This document shows positions 18,910 to 27,005 of a DNA stretch of 64,000 nucleotides, piece after piece. How positions within the stretch are numbered: position 1 is the first letter of the stretch; each line of letters opens with the position of its first letter. The DNA lies in NCBI GenBank assembly GCA_050291725.1, contig JBNKKH010000035.1, positions 24,156 to 88,155 on the forward strand. Direction: 5' to 3'. Both the position numbers and the translations under genes were made by a program. The stretch is from JAAGZL01 sp050291725. Lineage in GTDB: Bacteria > Pseudomonadota > Gammaproteobacteria > Chromatiales > Chromatiaceae. The notes below the pieces were generated by a model. It made no database searches. It was not told where the DNA came from and saw only the letters and a list, made by a program, of their open reading frames with translations.

Positions 18910-20535
18910 TTAATCTATCGGTTTGACCGACTCTCTAATCAGCCTGGCACCAAACTGCTCTTCAGCCGCCTTAACTATGGGATCATCTGACATAGCCAGC
19001 TCCGCCTCTCTCTGGCGCTCCGCCTTGGCCCGAGCATGCTTCTGAGCAGGAGTCTCAGTTTCAGGTTGTTCAACCTTAATCTGCAGTTTTATCTGTTTTC
19101 CTAAAAACTCATTTAGGGCTCTATGGAGATTCTTCTCTGAACTCTCTACCAGCATATGCTCGTGGGCCGGGTCCAAAGTCAGAGTAATAGTCGAATCGAC
19201 CATTTCACGATACTGACAGTTTTCTGCAAGTTGGCGTGAAATACCCCCAAGTTTAAGCCTGTTTACCACTTCATCCCAGTTTGCCAATTCTTGCGCGGTT
19301 CCGGTTTGAATTGACTCTGGCGCTATCTCTGGTTTTGACGCAGGTGCTGGCTCGTTGATTTTATTGTTAGCTGGTGCGGCCTGCTGCTGTGGCTTAACCG
19401 CTGAAGCTAGCGGCTTTTTTCCGCTACTTCCCCCTCCCTGACTAGCAGCTGGTTCGGGACGAAATGCCAACATGCGCAGCAGAGTCATTTCAAAACCGCT
19501 TCTGGGATCTGGGGCTAAAGGAAGATCTCTTTGTCCCAGCAGGCCAATTTGATAAAACAGCTGTATATCCTCTTTGGAGATTTTATCCGCTAAGGCCTGT
19601 ATCTGTTCGAAGTCGTTATCACTTGGCTCTACTGCATCTGGAACTGCTTGAAACAGGGCAACTCTGTGCAGCAGTGATAACATATCCTGCATAACGCTGG
19701 AGAAATCTGGAACTCGTTCTGCCAACTCCTCCACACAATTTACCACCTGCTGTGCATCCAGATTTGCCAGAGCATCCAGCAGTTGAAATATCTGTTCACT
19801 GGCAATGGTTCCAAGCATGGTGCGCACTTCAGCATCTTTAACTTCCCCGCCGCCGAATGCTATGGCCTGATCCATGAGACTCAGACCATCTCGCATACTG
19901 CCATCGGCTGCACGCGCTAACTGCATCAAGGCAGAACTATCATGCTCAATCGACTCATCCTTTAGTATCAGCTCTAGCCGATCCTGAATCTGATTCAGAG
20001 GCAGACGCTTGAGATTAAACTGGAGACAGCGAGATAAAACTGTAACCGGTACTTTCTGAGGATCGGTAGTGGCTAGCAGGAACTTCACATGGGGAGGAGG
20101 CTCTTCCAAAGTTTTCAGTAGCGCGTTAAAGCTGCTGTCTGAGAACATGTGTACCTCGTCGATAATGTACACCTTGTAGCGGCCTCGAACCGGGGCATAG
20201 GGTACGTTATCTAGTAACTCTCTGGTTTGATCAACCTTGGTACGGGAGGCTGCATCTACCTCCAGCAGATCAACAAAACGTCCTTCATCAATTTCCGTGC
20301 AGGCCGCACACTGGCCACAAGGTACGGAGGTTATCCCTTTCTCACAGTTGAGGGATTTGGCAAATATCCGGGCCAAGGTAGTCTTACCTACCCCACGAGT
20401 CCCGGTAAAGAGATAGGCGTGGTGCAATCGCTCATTATCCAGGGCATTAGTAAGGGCTCGTACTACATGCTCCTGACCAACCAGTTCGGCAAAAAGACGA
20501 GGACGCCACTTTCGGGCTAGGACCTGATAACTCAT
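18910..20535 (-). CDS. dnaX: DNA polymerase III tau/gamma subunit DnaX
   Basis: This 541-residue clamp-loader ATPase has Walker A GTRGVGKTTLARIFAK (about residues 45-60), a zinc module with CEKG...CGQCAAC (about 64-79), Walker B IDEVHMF and SRC (sensor 1 / arginine finger). Domain III runs to about 360, followed by a Pro/Ala/Gln-rich linker and a C-terminal tau domain that contacts the polymerase and DnaB. An in-frame A-AAA-AAG slippery site at codons 372-374 should also yield a short gamma form of about 380 residues (see separate feature). Slightly shorter than E. coli tau (643). Confidence 0.95.
   Translation of the reverse strand: MSYQVLARKWRPRLFAELVGQEHVVRALTNALDNERLHHAYLFTGTRGVGKTTLARIFAKSLNCEKGITSVPCGQCAACTEIDEGRFVDLLEVDAASRTKVDQTRELLDNVPYAPVRGRYKVYIIDEVHMFSDSSFNALLKTLEEPPPHVKFLLATTDPQKVPVTVLSRCLQFNLKRLPLNQIQDRLELILKDESIEHDSSALMQLARAADGSMRDGLSLMDQAIAFGGGEVKDAEVRTMLGTIASEQIFQLLDALANLDAQQVVNCVEELAERVPDFSSVMQDMLSLLHRVALFQAVPDAVEPSDNDFEQIQALADKISKEDIQLFYQIGLLGQRDLPLAPDPRSGFEMTLLRMLAFRPEPAASQGGGSSGKKPLASAVKPQQQAAPANNKINEPAPASKPEIAPESIQTGTAQELANWDEVVNRLKLGGISRQLAENCQYREMVDSTITLTLDPAHEHMLVESSEKNLHRALNEFLGKQIKLQIKVEQPETETPAQKHARAKAERQREAELAMSDDPIVKAAEEQFGARLIRESVKPID
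19394..19439 (-). promoter_or_regulatory. Programmed -1 ribosomal frameshift signal in dnaX
   Basis: On the minus strand the three classic elements appear in order. An internal Shine-Dalgarno AGGGAG (19439-19434) is followed by 13 bases, then A AAA AAG (19420-19414), in phase as GGA AAA AAG at codons 372-374. An inverted repeat CCGCT/AGCGG (19413-19398, loop of 6) starts right after it. After slipping, the new frame reads Ala-Ala-Ser-Phe-Ser-Gly and stops at TAA (19396-19394). This mirrors E. coli dnaX, except that the stem-loop abuts the heptamer. Confidence 0.8.
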
Positions 20536-20735
20536 ATGGATTGCTATTCTAAATCGCCAAAAAGGGTATTCTAACCCTACTGGAAGCAGTAGCCTAGTGC
20601 CGTCTTAGAACAGATCCCCTATTTACATCCATTAGGAATATAGTGCGAGACCAAATAACTATAAAAAGCACAGGTCACATGACGTAGATGGGCTATTTGG
20701 GTTAATTTTAAGGAGTAGAATTTAACAATGGCGGC

Positions 20736-20841
20736 GGCCCGCACCAGCCACACCCCGGCACACGTATCCACTATTGCGGCTGCTCCCTTCCGGGCCTGAC
20801 CGGGTTCACAGTTTCACGTTGCGAGGGGACCGACACAGGCC
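20736..20841 (-). ncRNA. ffs: 4.5S signal recognition particle RNA
   Basis: The minus strand carries the conserved SRP domain-IV hairpin GGTCAGGCCCGGAAGGGAGC with the GGAA tetraloop and asymmetric loop, followed by GCCGCAATAGTGGATACGTG and the GTGCCGGGGTGTGGCTGG strand. The ends GGCC / GGCC pair, giving a single long hairpin of about 106 bases. It binds Ffh and targets membrane proteins to FtsY. It lies upstream of dnaX in the same direction. Exact ends are estimated from the pairing. Confidence 0.93.
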
Positions 20842-20849
20842 ACCATAAC

Positions 20850-20874
20850 AAAAAAGACCAGGCAGTTCCTGGTC
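20850..20874 (-). terminator. Intrinsic terminator upstream of ffs
   Basis: On the minus strand GACCAGG (20874-20868) pairs with CCTGGTC (20862-20856) around a 5-base loop and is followed by six T (20855-20850). It would stop transcription coming from ihfA, the merR-type gene, tRNA-Pro and the tandem repeats before it enters the 4.5S RNA gene. Confidence 0.85.
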
Positions 20875-20902
20875 TGTATGTACTCGATTTTATACGTCAA
20901 GA

Positions 20903-21194
20903 CGAGAGGATTACTCACGCTACGCGCTCGTTCTGCTGACCTCCGGTCCTGGTCGAACCATCTTTTGAGTCGTAGGTTCGAATCAAATGTATTACATCTG
21001 ATGTATAAAACTCTCCACTCCATGGAGAACTCTATTTATTGGTCGGAGCGAGAGGATTACTCACGCTACGCGTTCGTTCTGCGGACCTCCGGTCCTGGTC
21101 GAACCATCTTTTGAGTCGTAGGTTCGAATCAAATATATTACATCTGATGTATAAAACTCTCCACTCCATGGAGAACTCTATTTAATGGTCGGAG
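20903..21194. repeat. Two tandem 146-bp repeats adjoining tRNA-Pro
   Basis: Copies at 20903-21048 and 21049-21194 differ at about four positions. Both begin CGAGAGGATTACTCACGC and end with the sequence that forms the 3' end of tRNA-Pro (TGGTCGGAG...). The third CGAGAGGATT is inside the tRNA gene at 21195, again exactly 146 bases on. Each unit also carries a T-arm-like GGTTCGAATC on the plus strand and several small inverted repeats. The array therefore duplicates the tRNA 3' end with its downstream flank. No gene is encoded. Confidence 0.9.
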
Positions 21195-21262
21195 CGAGAG
21201 GATTCGAACCTCCGACCCCCACAACCCCATTGTGGTGCGCTACCAAGCTGCGCTACGCTCCG
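21186..21262 (-). tRNA. tRNA-Pro (GGG)
   Basis: A 77-base cloverleaf on the minus strand. The acceptor CGGAGCG/CGCTCCG, D-arm GCGC...GCGC, anticodon stem CCACA/TGTGG with loop ATGGGGT (anticodon GGG), and T-arm GGAGG TTCGAAT CCTCT are visible. CCA is encoded at 21188-21186. It follows ihfA and the merR-type gene as in many gammaproteobacteria. Its 3' end is duplicated in the adjacent repeats. Confidence 0.95.
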
Positions 21263-21314
21263 AGAGCGCGCATACTAGGCTTAGAAGCCATATATGTCAA
21301 CGCTATATTCTACT

Positions 21315-21674
21315 CTACCGCTTGAGAATATGCAGAACCTCTTCCAGCTCTGTTCTTAGCTGCTTAATGATATCCTGGCTCTGATGATAATCCTCTTTCA
21401 CTTCGTTGCCAGTCAGTTGCTGCCTGGCACCACCGATGGTGAAGCCCTGTTCATACAGCAAATTTCTTATCTGACGGATCATCAGAACATCATGCCGTTG
21501 GTAGTAACGCCTGTTTCCCCTTCTTTTAACCGGCTTTAGCTGAGGAAACTCCTGTTCCCAATACCTGAGCACATGTGGTTTAACGCCACACAGATCGCTA
21601 ACTTCACCAATGGTGAAATAGCGTTTGCCAGGTATTACTGGTAGATCTGCTGTAGTGCTACTCGCGTCCAGCAT
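21315..21674 (-). CDS. MerR-family transcriptional regulator (ihfA-linked)
   Basis: This 119-residue protein has an N-terminal MerR winged helix-turn-helix (RYFTIGEVSDLCGVKPHVLRYWEQEFPQL...RRGNRRYYQRHDVLMIRQI, about residues 19-70) and a C-terminal helix that would dimerise. There is no cysteine-rich metal-binding tail. This gene is regularly found after ihfA and before tRNA-Pro; its targets are unknown to me. Its start overlaps the end of ihfA by 17 bases. Confidence 0.88.
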   Translation of the reverse strand: MLDASSTTADLPVIPGKRYFTIGEVSDLCGVKPHVLRYWEQEFPQLKPVKRRGNRRYYQRHDVLMIRQIRNLLYEQGFTIGGARQQLTGNEVKEDYHQSQDIIKQLRTELEEVLHILKR

Positions 21675-21954
21675 ATGCCTCTACCCTCGCTTTTAGTTTC
21701 TGTCCAGGACGGAAAGTTACTACTCTACGTGCTGTGATCGGAATCTCAGCGCCAGTTTTGGGATTACGCCCAGGTCTCTCCCCTTTCTCACGCAAGTCAA
21801 AATTGCCAAATCCTGACAATTTAACTTGAGAACCTTGCTCCAATGCCTCACGTGTTCTTTCGAAAAACAGTTCTACCATCTCTTTGGCTTCACGCTTGTT
21901 CAGACCAAGCTCGTCGAATAGTCTTTCGGCCATATCGGCCTTGGTTAGTGCCAT
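21658..21954 (-). CDS. ihfA: Integration host factor alpha subunit
   Basis: This 98-residue HU/IHF-family DNA-bending protein (ALTKADMAERLFDELGLNKREAKEMVE) has the intercalating-proline beta arm (GRNPKTGAEIPITARRVVTFRPGQKLK). It heterodimerises with IhfB and helps sigma-54 promoters by looping DNA, which is relevant to the -24/-12 promoter at 55.9 kb. It is three bases downstream of pheT. Confidence 0.95.
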   Translation of the reverse strand: MALTKADMAERLFDELGLNKREAKEMVELFFERTREALEQGSQVKLSGFGNFDLREKGERPGRNPKTGAEIPITARRVVTFRPGQKLKARVEAYAGRE

Positions 21955-21957
21955 TTG

Positions 21958-24336
21958 TTATTCTCTCAGTTGTGCATTGAGTTTATCTGAGAGGGCATTA
22001 ATAATCCGAGTCATTACACCCTCTGCATCTTCATCTGTAAGATTGTGCGAAGTTTCCTGTAAAATCAAGCCCAAAGCGAGACTTTTTCGCCCAAAATCTA
22101 TATTTTTTCCAGTATAGACGTCAAATAGACGTATTTCTTGTAAAATTTCCGGTGCAACCTGACGAATGCAGTCAGTGATCTGACCAAATGTCACTGCCTC
22201 ATCTACCAGGATTGAGATATCCCTCCGGATGGATGGAAACTTAGAAAGTGGTGCAAAAGTAGGAAGTTGCTCACCAAACATAAGATCAAGCTTTATCTCG
22301 AACAAGAAGGTGTCACCAGCTAAATCCAGCTTGTCTGCGAGGGCCGGATGCAGCATACCAATCCAACCTACTGACTCACCTTTACGTACAATCTTTGCTG
22401 TTTGCCCAGGATGGAGAGATGAGTGCTCCGCAACTTTAAATTCATACTCCTCGGGAGAGCCTGTCAAGCTCAAAATAGCCTCTAGGTCTGCCTTCAGGTC
22501 GAAGAAATCTACGTTTCTACTACCCTCTCCCCACTGCTCAGACAGATTCTCGCCATATATTAGACCAGCCAGCATTGAATCCTGTTTAATTTCAGAGTCT
22601 TGCATAACAAACCTAAGACCTGACTCGAAGATCCGCACCCTACTCTGCTGGCGAGCCTGGTTATAGATAGCTGTCTGCAGCAGTCCCGGCCAGAGACTGG
22701 TGCGCATAATGGACATATCTGCAGAGATGGGATTGGCCAGCTCTACAGATTTGTGAGCTGGATCCATCAGCTCTTGCATCTCCTGGCTAATAAAGCTGTA
22801 GGTGATAACCTCTTGAAACCCACGATCAACCAGCAACCCTTTGGCTCGCTGTAGATTGAAATCCAGTTCCCGCTCGCCCCGCAAAATTGTTGCAGCCGCG
22901 CTACGATGCATAGGAATTTCGGTATAGCCGTAGATACGCCCTACCTCTTCAATCAGATCCTCTTCAATACTGATGTCAAAACGGCAACTGGGGGCAACTA
23001 CTTTCCAGCCTGCATCTACCTGCTCAACCTGCATCTCCAGACGGGTGAGAATATCTGTGACCATCGCATCATCAATCTCTACACCCAGAATCTTGGCCAG
23101 TCGAGTGCGACGCAGAATTACCTCTGGTCTCTGCTCTATATGCTCTTCAGAGGAGATACTCTCCACTGGACCTGGCTCACCGCCTACGATCTCCAAGAGT
23201 AGCCCTGTGGCGCGCTCAATCGCTCTTACCTGTAGCTCAGGGTCAACACCACGCTCGAAGCGGTGTGATGAGTCTGTATGCAGTCCATAGCTCCTGGCCT
23301 TACCTATAATCTCGGTAGGGGCAAAGAAGGCACTTTCTAGCAGGATATCCTTGGTTTCAGCACTAACACCTGACTCTTCCCCGCCCATAATGCCGGCCAT
23401 AGCCAGTGGTTTGCTGGCATCGGTTATCACCAGGGTATCTTCCCGTAACTCTTGCTCCTCACCATCCAGCATGGTGAGCTTCTCACCCGCTGTAGCCATA
23501 CGAACTCGAATCTCTCCGTCCAATTTAGCCAGATCGAAGCCGTGCATGGGCTGCCCCAGCTCCATCATCACATAGTTAGTTACATCTACCACAGGGCTGA
23601 TGCTGCGAATCTCGCTACGACGCAGCTTCTCCTGCATCCACAGGGGTGTTTCCGCCTCTGGATTTATGTTGCGAATAATTCTGCAAGTATATTTAGGGCA
23701 GGCCTTAGGAGCTTCAAGCTTAACGGTAAACCTGTCGTCTACTTGAGCTGGAACTGGCTCGATAGTAGGAGCTGTAACTCCACAGCGGTTAATCACCCCT
23801 ACATCCCTGGCGATACCGGCAATGCTCAGGCAGTCTCCCCGATCTGGAGTAAGATCAACCTCTATGTAACTGTCATTCAGATTCAGATAGTTGCGAATAT
23901 CTTCACCTATGGTTGCATCCGATGGTAGCGGCATAATCCCTTCGGATGATTCAGCCAAACCAAGCTCGGAAGCAGAGCAGATCATACCCAGAGACTGCAA
24001 GCCGCGCAGTTTGGCCTTTTTGATCTTAAAATTACCTGGAAGCACAGCCCCAACCAGGGCTACTGCTACCTTCATACCTGCGGTTACATTCTTGGCCCCG
24101 CATACGATCTGTAGCTGCGTATCTTGTGCAGCATCAACTGTGCAGACGCTCAGCTTATCGGCATCTGGATGTGGTTCCCGAGTCAACACCTCTCCAACTA
24201 CTACGCCCTGAAAATCTCCGGCTACCGGTCCTACGCCATCAACCTCTAGGCCAGCCATGCTCAGCTGATCTGCTAGCTGTGTGGTGGTTATATCTGGATT
24301 AGCCCACTCCCGTAACCATGCTTCACTGAATTTCAT
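21958..24336 (-). CDS. pheT: Phenylalanyl-tRNA synthetase beta subunit
   Basis: This 792-residue subunit has an N-terminal tRNA-binding domain (about residues 40-150, with GEVLTREPHPDADKLSVCTVDA), a B3/B4 editing domain, a B5 domain, a catalytic-like core and a C-terminal FDX-ACB anticodon-binding domain (about 700-790). It partners with PheS as an alpha2beta2 enzyme. An inverted-repeat element separates it from pheS by 181 bases, whereas these two genes are usually almost contiguous. Confidence 0.97.
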   Translation of the reverse strand: MKFSEAWLREWANPDITTTQLADQLSMAGLEVDGVGPVAGDFQGVVVGEVLTREPHPDADKLSVCTVDAAQDTQLQIVCGAKNVTAGMKVAVALVGAVLPGNFKIKKAKLRGLQSLGMICSASELGLAESSEGIMPLPSDATIGEDIRNYLNLNDSYIEVDLTPDRGDCLSIAGIARDVGVINRCGVTAPTIEPVPAQVDDRFTVKLEAPKACPKYTCRIIRNINPEAETPLWMQEKLRRSEIRSISPVVDVTNYVMMELGQPMHGFDLAKLDGEIRVRMATAGEKLTMLDGEEQELREDTLVITDASKPLAMAGIMGGEESGVSAETKDILLESAFFAPTEIIGKARSYGLHTDSSHRFERGVDPELQVRAIERATGLLLEIVGGEPGPVESISSEEHIEQRPEVILRRTRLAKILGVEIDDAMVTDILTRLEMQVEQVDAGWKVVAPSCRFDISIEEDLIEEVGRIYGYTEIPMHRSAAATILRGERELDFNLQRAKGLLVDRGFQEVITYSFISQEMQELMDPAHKSVELANPISADMSIMRTSLWPGLLQTAIYNQARQQSRVRIFESGLRFVMQDSEIKQDSMLAGLIYGENLSEQWGEGSRNVDFFDLKADLEAILSLTGSPEEYEFKVAEHSSLHPGQTAKIVRKGESVGWIGMLHPALADKLDLAGDTFLFEIKLDLMFGEQLPTFAPLSKFPSIRRDISILVDEAVTFGQITDCIRQVAPEILQEIRLFDVYTGKNIDFGRKSLALGLILQETSHNLTDEDAEGVMTRIINALSDKLNAQLRE

Positions 24337-24360
24337 TTTGTTGTTCCTAAATTAAATCAG

Positions 24361-24507
24361 TCCGCAAATAAACGCGAATTAACGCAAATATACTTCTGAT
24401 TTACTCTTATAAAATTAAAGTTCAAACTAGTTAAACAAAATCTGCTTCATTAACGTCAGCCATAGCCAACAAAAAATCATTAGCGTTTATTGGCGTTCAT
24501 TCGCGGA
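24361..24507. repeat. Inverted-repeat (MITE-like) element between pheS and pheT
   Basis: The left arm at 24361-24385 (TCCGCAAATAAACGCGAA...) matches the reverse complement of the right arm at 24483-24507 (TCCGCGAATGAACGCCAA... on the minus strand) at roughly 19 of 25 positions. The interior is AT-rich and non-coding. Phrases of the type CGCGAATAAACGCGAA recur in dispersed repeats of unrelated bacteria. It sits inside a conserved operon, so it must be tolerated by pheT transcription. Confidence 0.65.
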
Positions 24508-24517
24508 TAAATTTTTT

Positions 24518-25549
24518 CTAAGCAAACTGCCGCAAAAATCGCAGGTCGTTCTCGAAGAACAGCCGCAGATCGTTTATGCCATAGCGCATCATGGTCAGTC
24601 GCTCCACACCAACTCCAAAGGCATAGCCGGTGTATTTCTCGCTGTCGATACCTACATGACGGAACACTTCAGGGTGGATCATGCCGCAGCCTAGCAGCTC
24701 CAACCAACCGGTCTGTTTGCATACTCGGCACCCCTTACCGTTACACATAACACACTCTATATCCGCCTCTGCAGAGGGTTCAGTAAATGGAAAATATGAT
24801 GGACGGAAGCGCAACTTAAGATCGCGCTCAAAAAAGCTGGTTAGAAAATCGTACAACACCCCTTTTAGATCAGCGAAGGAGACATCCTCATCTACCAGAA
24901 ACCCCTCAACCTGATGAAACATTGGGGTGTGGGTCAGATCCGAGTCACAACGATACACCCGCCCCGGCGCAATAATCTTCAGTGGTGGCGCTGAGTTCTG
25001 CATCTCCCGAATCTGTACTGGAGAGGTGTGAGTGCGCAGCAACATATGGGCATCAAAATAGAAGGTGTCGTGCATGGCGCGGGCTGGATGATGGGCCGGG
25101 ATGTTCAGGGCCTCAAAATTATGGAAATCATCTTCGATCTCAGGACCTTCCGCCACCTTAAAACCTGCATTAGCAAATAGTTGGTTAATGCGATCCAGGG
25201 TCCGGGTAACCGGATGGAGGCCGCCAGAGGCCTGACCGCGACCCGGGAGGGTCACATCTACACTTTCAGAGATCAGACGCTGTTGCAGCCCCTCGTTCTC
25301 CAACTCCTGCTTACGACCAGAGATAGCTGCTTCTAACTGCTGCTTAGCCTTATTGATGGCCTGACCAGCAGCTGGGCGATCCTCTTTGGGAAGAGTGCCA
25401 AGCTTCTTCAACTGAGCTGTCAGCAAGCCGTTTTTGCCCAGGTATTTAACCCTGACCTCATCCAGCTCTGTAAGCTTAGCTGCCTGCTTAATCTGTTCAC
25501 TTGCCTCAGCGACAAGCTTTTCAATATCTAACGGTGAATCAACACCCAT
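24518..25549 (-). CDS. pheS: Phenylalanyl-tRNA synthetase alpha subunit
   Basis: This 343-residue class II synthetase core has an N-terminal coiled coil (about residues 5-85), motif 2 (APGRVYRCDSDLTHTPMFHQVEG) and motif 3 (GYAFGVGVERLTMMRYGI). A Cys-rich insert (CVMCNGKGCRVC) is typical of the bacterial subunit. It follows rplT after a strong terminator, so pheST may be controlled by that structure or have its own promoter. No Phe-rich leader peptide was found. Confidence 0.97.
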   Translation of the reverse strand: MGVDSPLDIEKLVAEASEQIKQAAKLTELDEVRVKYLGKNGLLTAQLKKLGTLPKEDRPAAGQAINKAKQQLEAAISGRKQELENEGLQQRLISESVDVTLPGRGQASGGLHPVTRTLDRINQLFANAGFKVAEGPEIEDDFHNFEALNIPAHHPARAMHDTFYFDAHMLLRTHTSPVQIREMQNSAPPLKIIAPGRVYRCDSDLTHTPMFHQVEGFLVDEDVSFADLKGVLYDFLTSFFERDLKLRFRPSYFPFTEPSAEADIECVMCNGKGCRVCKQTGWLELLGCGMIHPEVFRHVGIDSEKYTGYAFGVGVERLTMMRYGINDLRLFFENDLRFLRQFA

Positions 25550-25649
25550 TATTACTGTTCCTTATCGGAAATATATTAAAGGAAATCAAAAACACACTTT
25601 TTGCTTTCCATGGTCTCAGAGTTACATAAGTAACGGTTCAGACCTTCCT

Positions 25650-25689
25650 AAAAAACAAAAAAGGGGGAAAGGCCAGGCCCTTCCCCCTT
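25650..25689 (-). terminator. Strong intrinsic terminator between rplT and pheS
   Basis: On the minus strand AAGGGGGAA-x-GGCC (25689 downward) pairs with GGCCTTTCCCCCTT, giving a stem of about 13 bases. A T-rich tail TTTTTTGTTTTTT (25662-25650) follows. It lies about 55 bases after the rplT stop and should end the thrS-infC-rpmI-rplT message, or attenuate read-through into pheST. Confidence 0.9.
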
Positions 25690-25743
25690 GCGTATCATTT
25701 TATTACTGACCGAGGTCAGTTACATGACAAGCGATGTAGGACG

Positions 25744-26121
25744 TTAATCCTTCTTCTCTTCTTTCGGGGGTAGCTGGGCCTTTGCCTGCTCTGCTAGCGC
25801 GGCAAATGCCGGCTTGTCGAATATGGCAAGATCAGCCAGTACCTTACGATCAATCTCCACACCTGCAAGATTAAGGCCGTGTATCATACGGCTATAAGAG
25901 AGGCCATTCTCTCGGGCACCAGCGTTGATACGGGCAATCCACAGAGAACGAAACTGACGTTTTTTCTGACGACGGTCACGGTAGGCATACTGTCCGGCCT
26001 TGATTACCGCCTGCTTAGCAACTCGATAGACCTTACTCCGGGCACCGTAATAGCCCTTAGCCTCTTTCAGCACTTTTTTATGTTTGGCGCGTGCTTCTAC
26101 ACCACGTTTAACTCTAGGCAT
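25744..26121 (-). CDS. rplT: 50S ribosomal protein L20
   Basis: This 125-residue basic protein (PRVKRGVEARAKHKKVLKEAKGYYGARSKVYRVAKQAVIKAGQYAYRDRR) is canonical L20, an assembly protein that also represses its own operon in E. coli. The C-terminal LPPKEEKKD is a short extra acidic/basic tail. It is 19 bases downstream of rpmI. Confidence 0.97.
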   Translation of the reverse strand: MPRVKRGVEARAKHKKVLKEAKGYYGARSKVYRVAKQAVIKAGQYAYRDRRQKKRQFRSLWIARINAGARENGLSYSRMIHGLNLAGVEIDRKVLADLAIFDKPAFAALAEQAKAQLPPKEEKKD

Positions 26122-26140
26122 GATTCAATCTCCAATCCTG

Positions 26141-26338
26141 TCAGGCGTATGGCAACATGCGACGAGCTGAGGCCACGTCGGACTTGTGCACTTGAGCTGG
26201 GCAACGCAGCTGACGCTTACGTTTGGTGCTCTTCTTAGTCAGGATATGGCTACGATGGGACTGGCCACGCTTGAACGACCCGGAAGCTTTTCTTTTGAAA
26301 CGCTTAGCCGCGCCGCGATTAGTCTTAATCTTCGGCAT
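26141..26338 (-). CDS. rpmI: 50S ribosomal protein L35
   Basis: This 65-residue very basic protein (PKIKTNRGAAKRFKRKASGSFKRGQSHRSHILTKKSTKRKRQL) matches L35 in length and sequence. It lies between infC and rplT in the standard order. Confidence 0.96.
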   Translation of the reverse strand: MPKIKTNRGAAKRFKRKASGSFKRGQSHRSHILTKKSTKRKRQLRCPAQVHKSDVASARRMLPYA

Positions 26339-26407
26339 TTCTCATAACTCCGCAATTTGTGGGCCTCTAACAACTGCTGTTGAGGCTCCTCTTTAAGTTA
26401 ATTACAT

Positions 26408-26926
26408 CTACTTTTTCTTGGGTCCTAAAACCATAACCATCTGCCGGCCTTCCATCTGGGCGTGCTGTTCTACCTGGCCATATTCTGCCAGATCGGATTC
26501 GATCCTCTTCAGCACTTCCAGACCCAGCTCTCGATGGGCATGCTCACGACCGCGGAACCGCATGGTTACCTTGGTCTTGTCCCCGTCTGTCAGGAAACGT
26601 ATCAGGTTGCGTAGTTTTACCTGATAATCCCCTTCACCCGTCCCTGGACGAAATTTTACTTCTTTCACATGAACCTGTTTCTGCTTCTTCTTCGCAGCCT
26701 GCTGCTGTTTCTTCTGTTCAAAAATATATTTACCGAAGTCCATAACCCTACACACTGGTGGCTCGGCATTTGGTTGTATCTCTACCAGATCCAACCCGGC
26801 TTCAGTAGCGGATGCAATCGCCTCTTGGATTGATACGACGCCAGCTTGCTCCCCTTCTTGATCAATAAGTCTAACCTCTGGGGCAGTAATCTCGTCATTC
26901 AAGCGATTCTTTCTTTTTACAGCGAT
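26408..26926 (-). CDS. infC: Translation initiation factor IF-3, probable ATC start
   Basis: IF-3 core: KNRLNDEITAPEVRLIDQEGEQAG, NAEPPVCRVMDFGKYIFEQKK, the Lys-rich linker, and the C-terminal domain with VKFRPGTGEGDYQVKLRNLIRFL. I place the start at ATC (26926-26924), 8 bases after a GGAGG ribosome-binding site, giving 172 residues. A longer frame from 26974 (TTG) would add 16 unrelated residues upstream of that site. infC in E. coli starts at AUU, and discrimination against such codons by IF-3 itself provides autoregulation. Confidence 0.9.
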   Translation of the reverse strand: MAVKRKNRLNDEITAPEVRLIDQEGEQAGVVSIQEAIASATEAGLDLVEIQPNAEPPVCRVMDFGKYIFEQKKQQQAAKKKQKQVHVKEVKFRPGTGEGDYQVKLRNLIRFLTDGDKTKVTMRFRGREHAHRELGLEVLKRIESDLAEYGQVEQHAQMEGRQMVMVLGPKKK

Positions 26927-27005
26927 AACAGTTTCCTCCGAAACAAGCAGAGCCTGCGCCACATATCTGGCCAATCTTTCACGGCCTTTGGCAGCACAAG
27001 CTCTA

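Noticed and set aside
20972..20984. T-arm-like GGTTCGAATC on the plus strand in the repeats (also 21118-21130)
   Set aside because: No acceptor, D or anticodon arms can be built around it, so it is not a tRNA gene.
25576..25611. Short open frame MESKKCVFDFL upstream of pheS, possible pheM-like leader peptide
   Set aside because: It has only two Phe codons and no clear ribosome-binding site, and the terminator precedes it, opposite to the attenuator order in E. coli.
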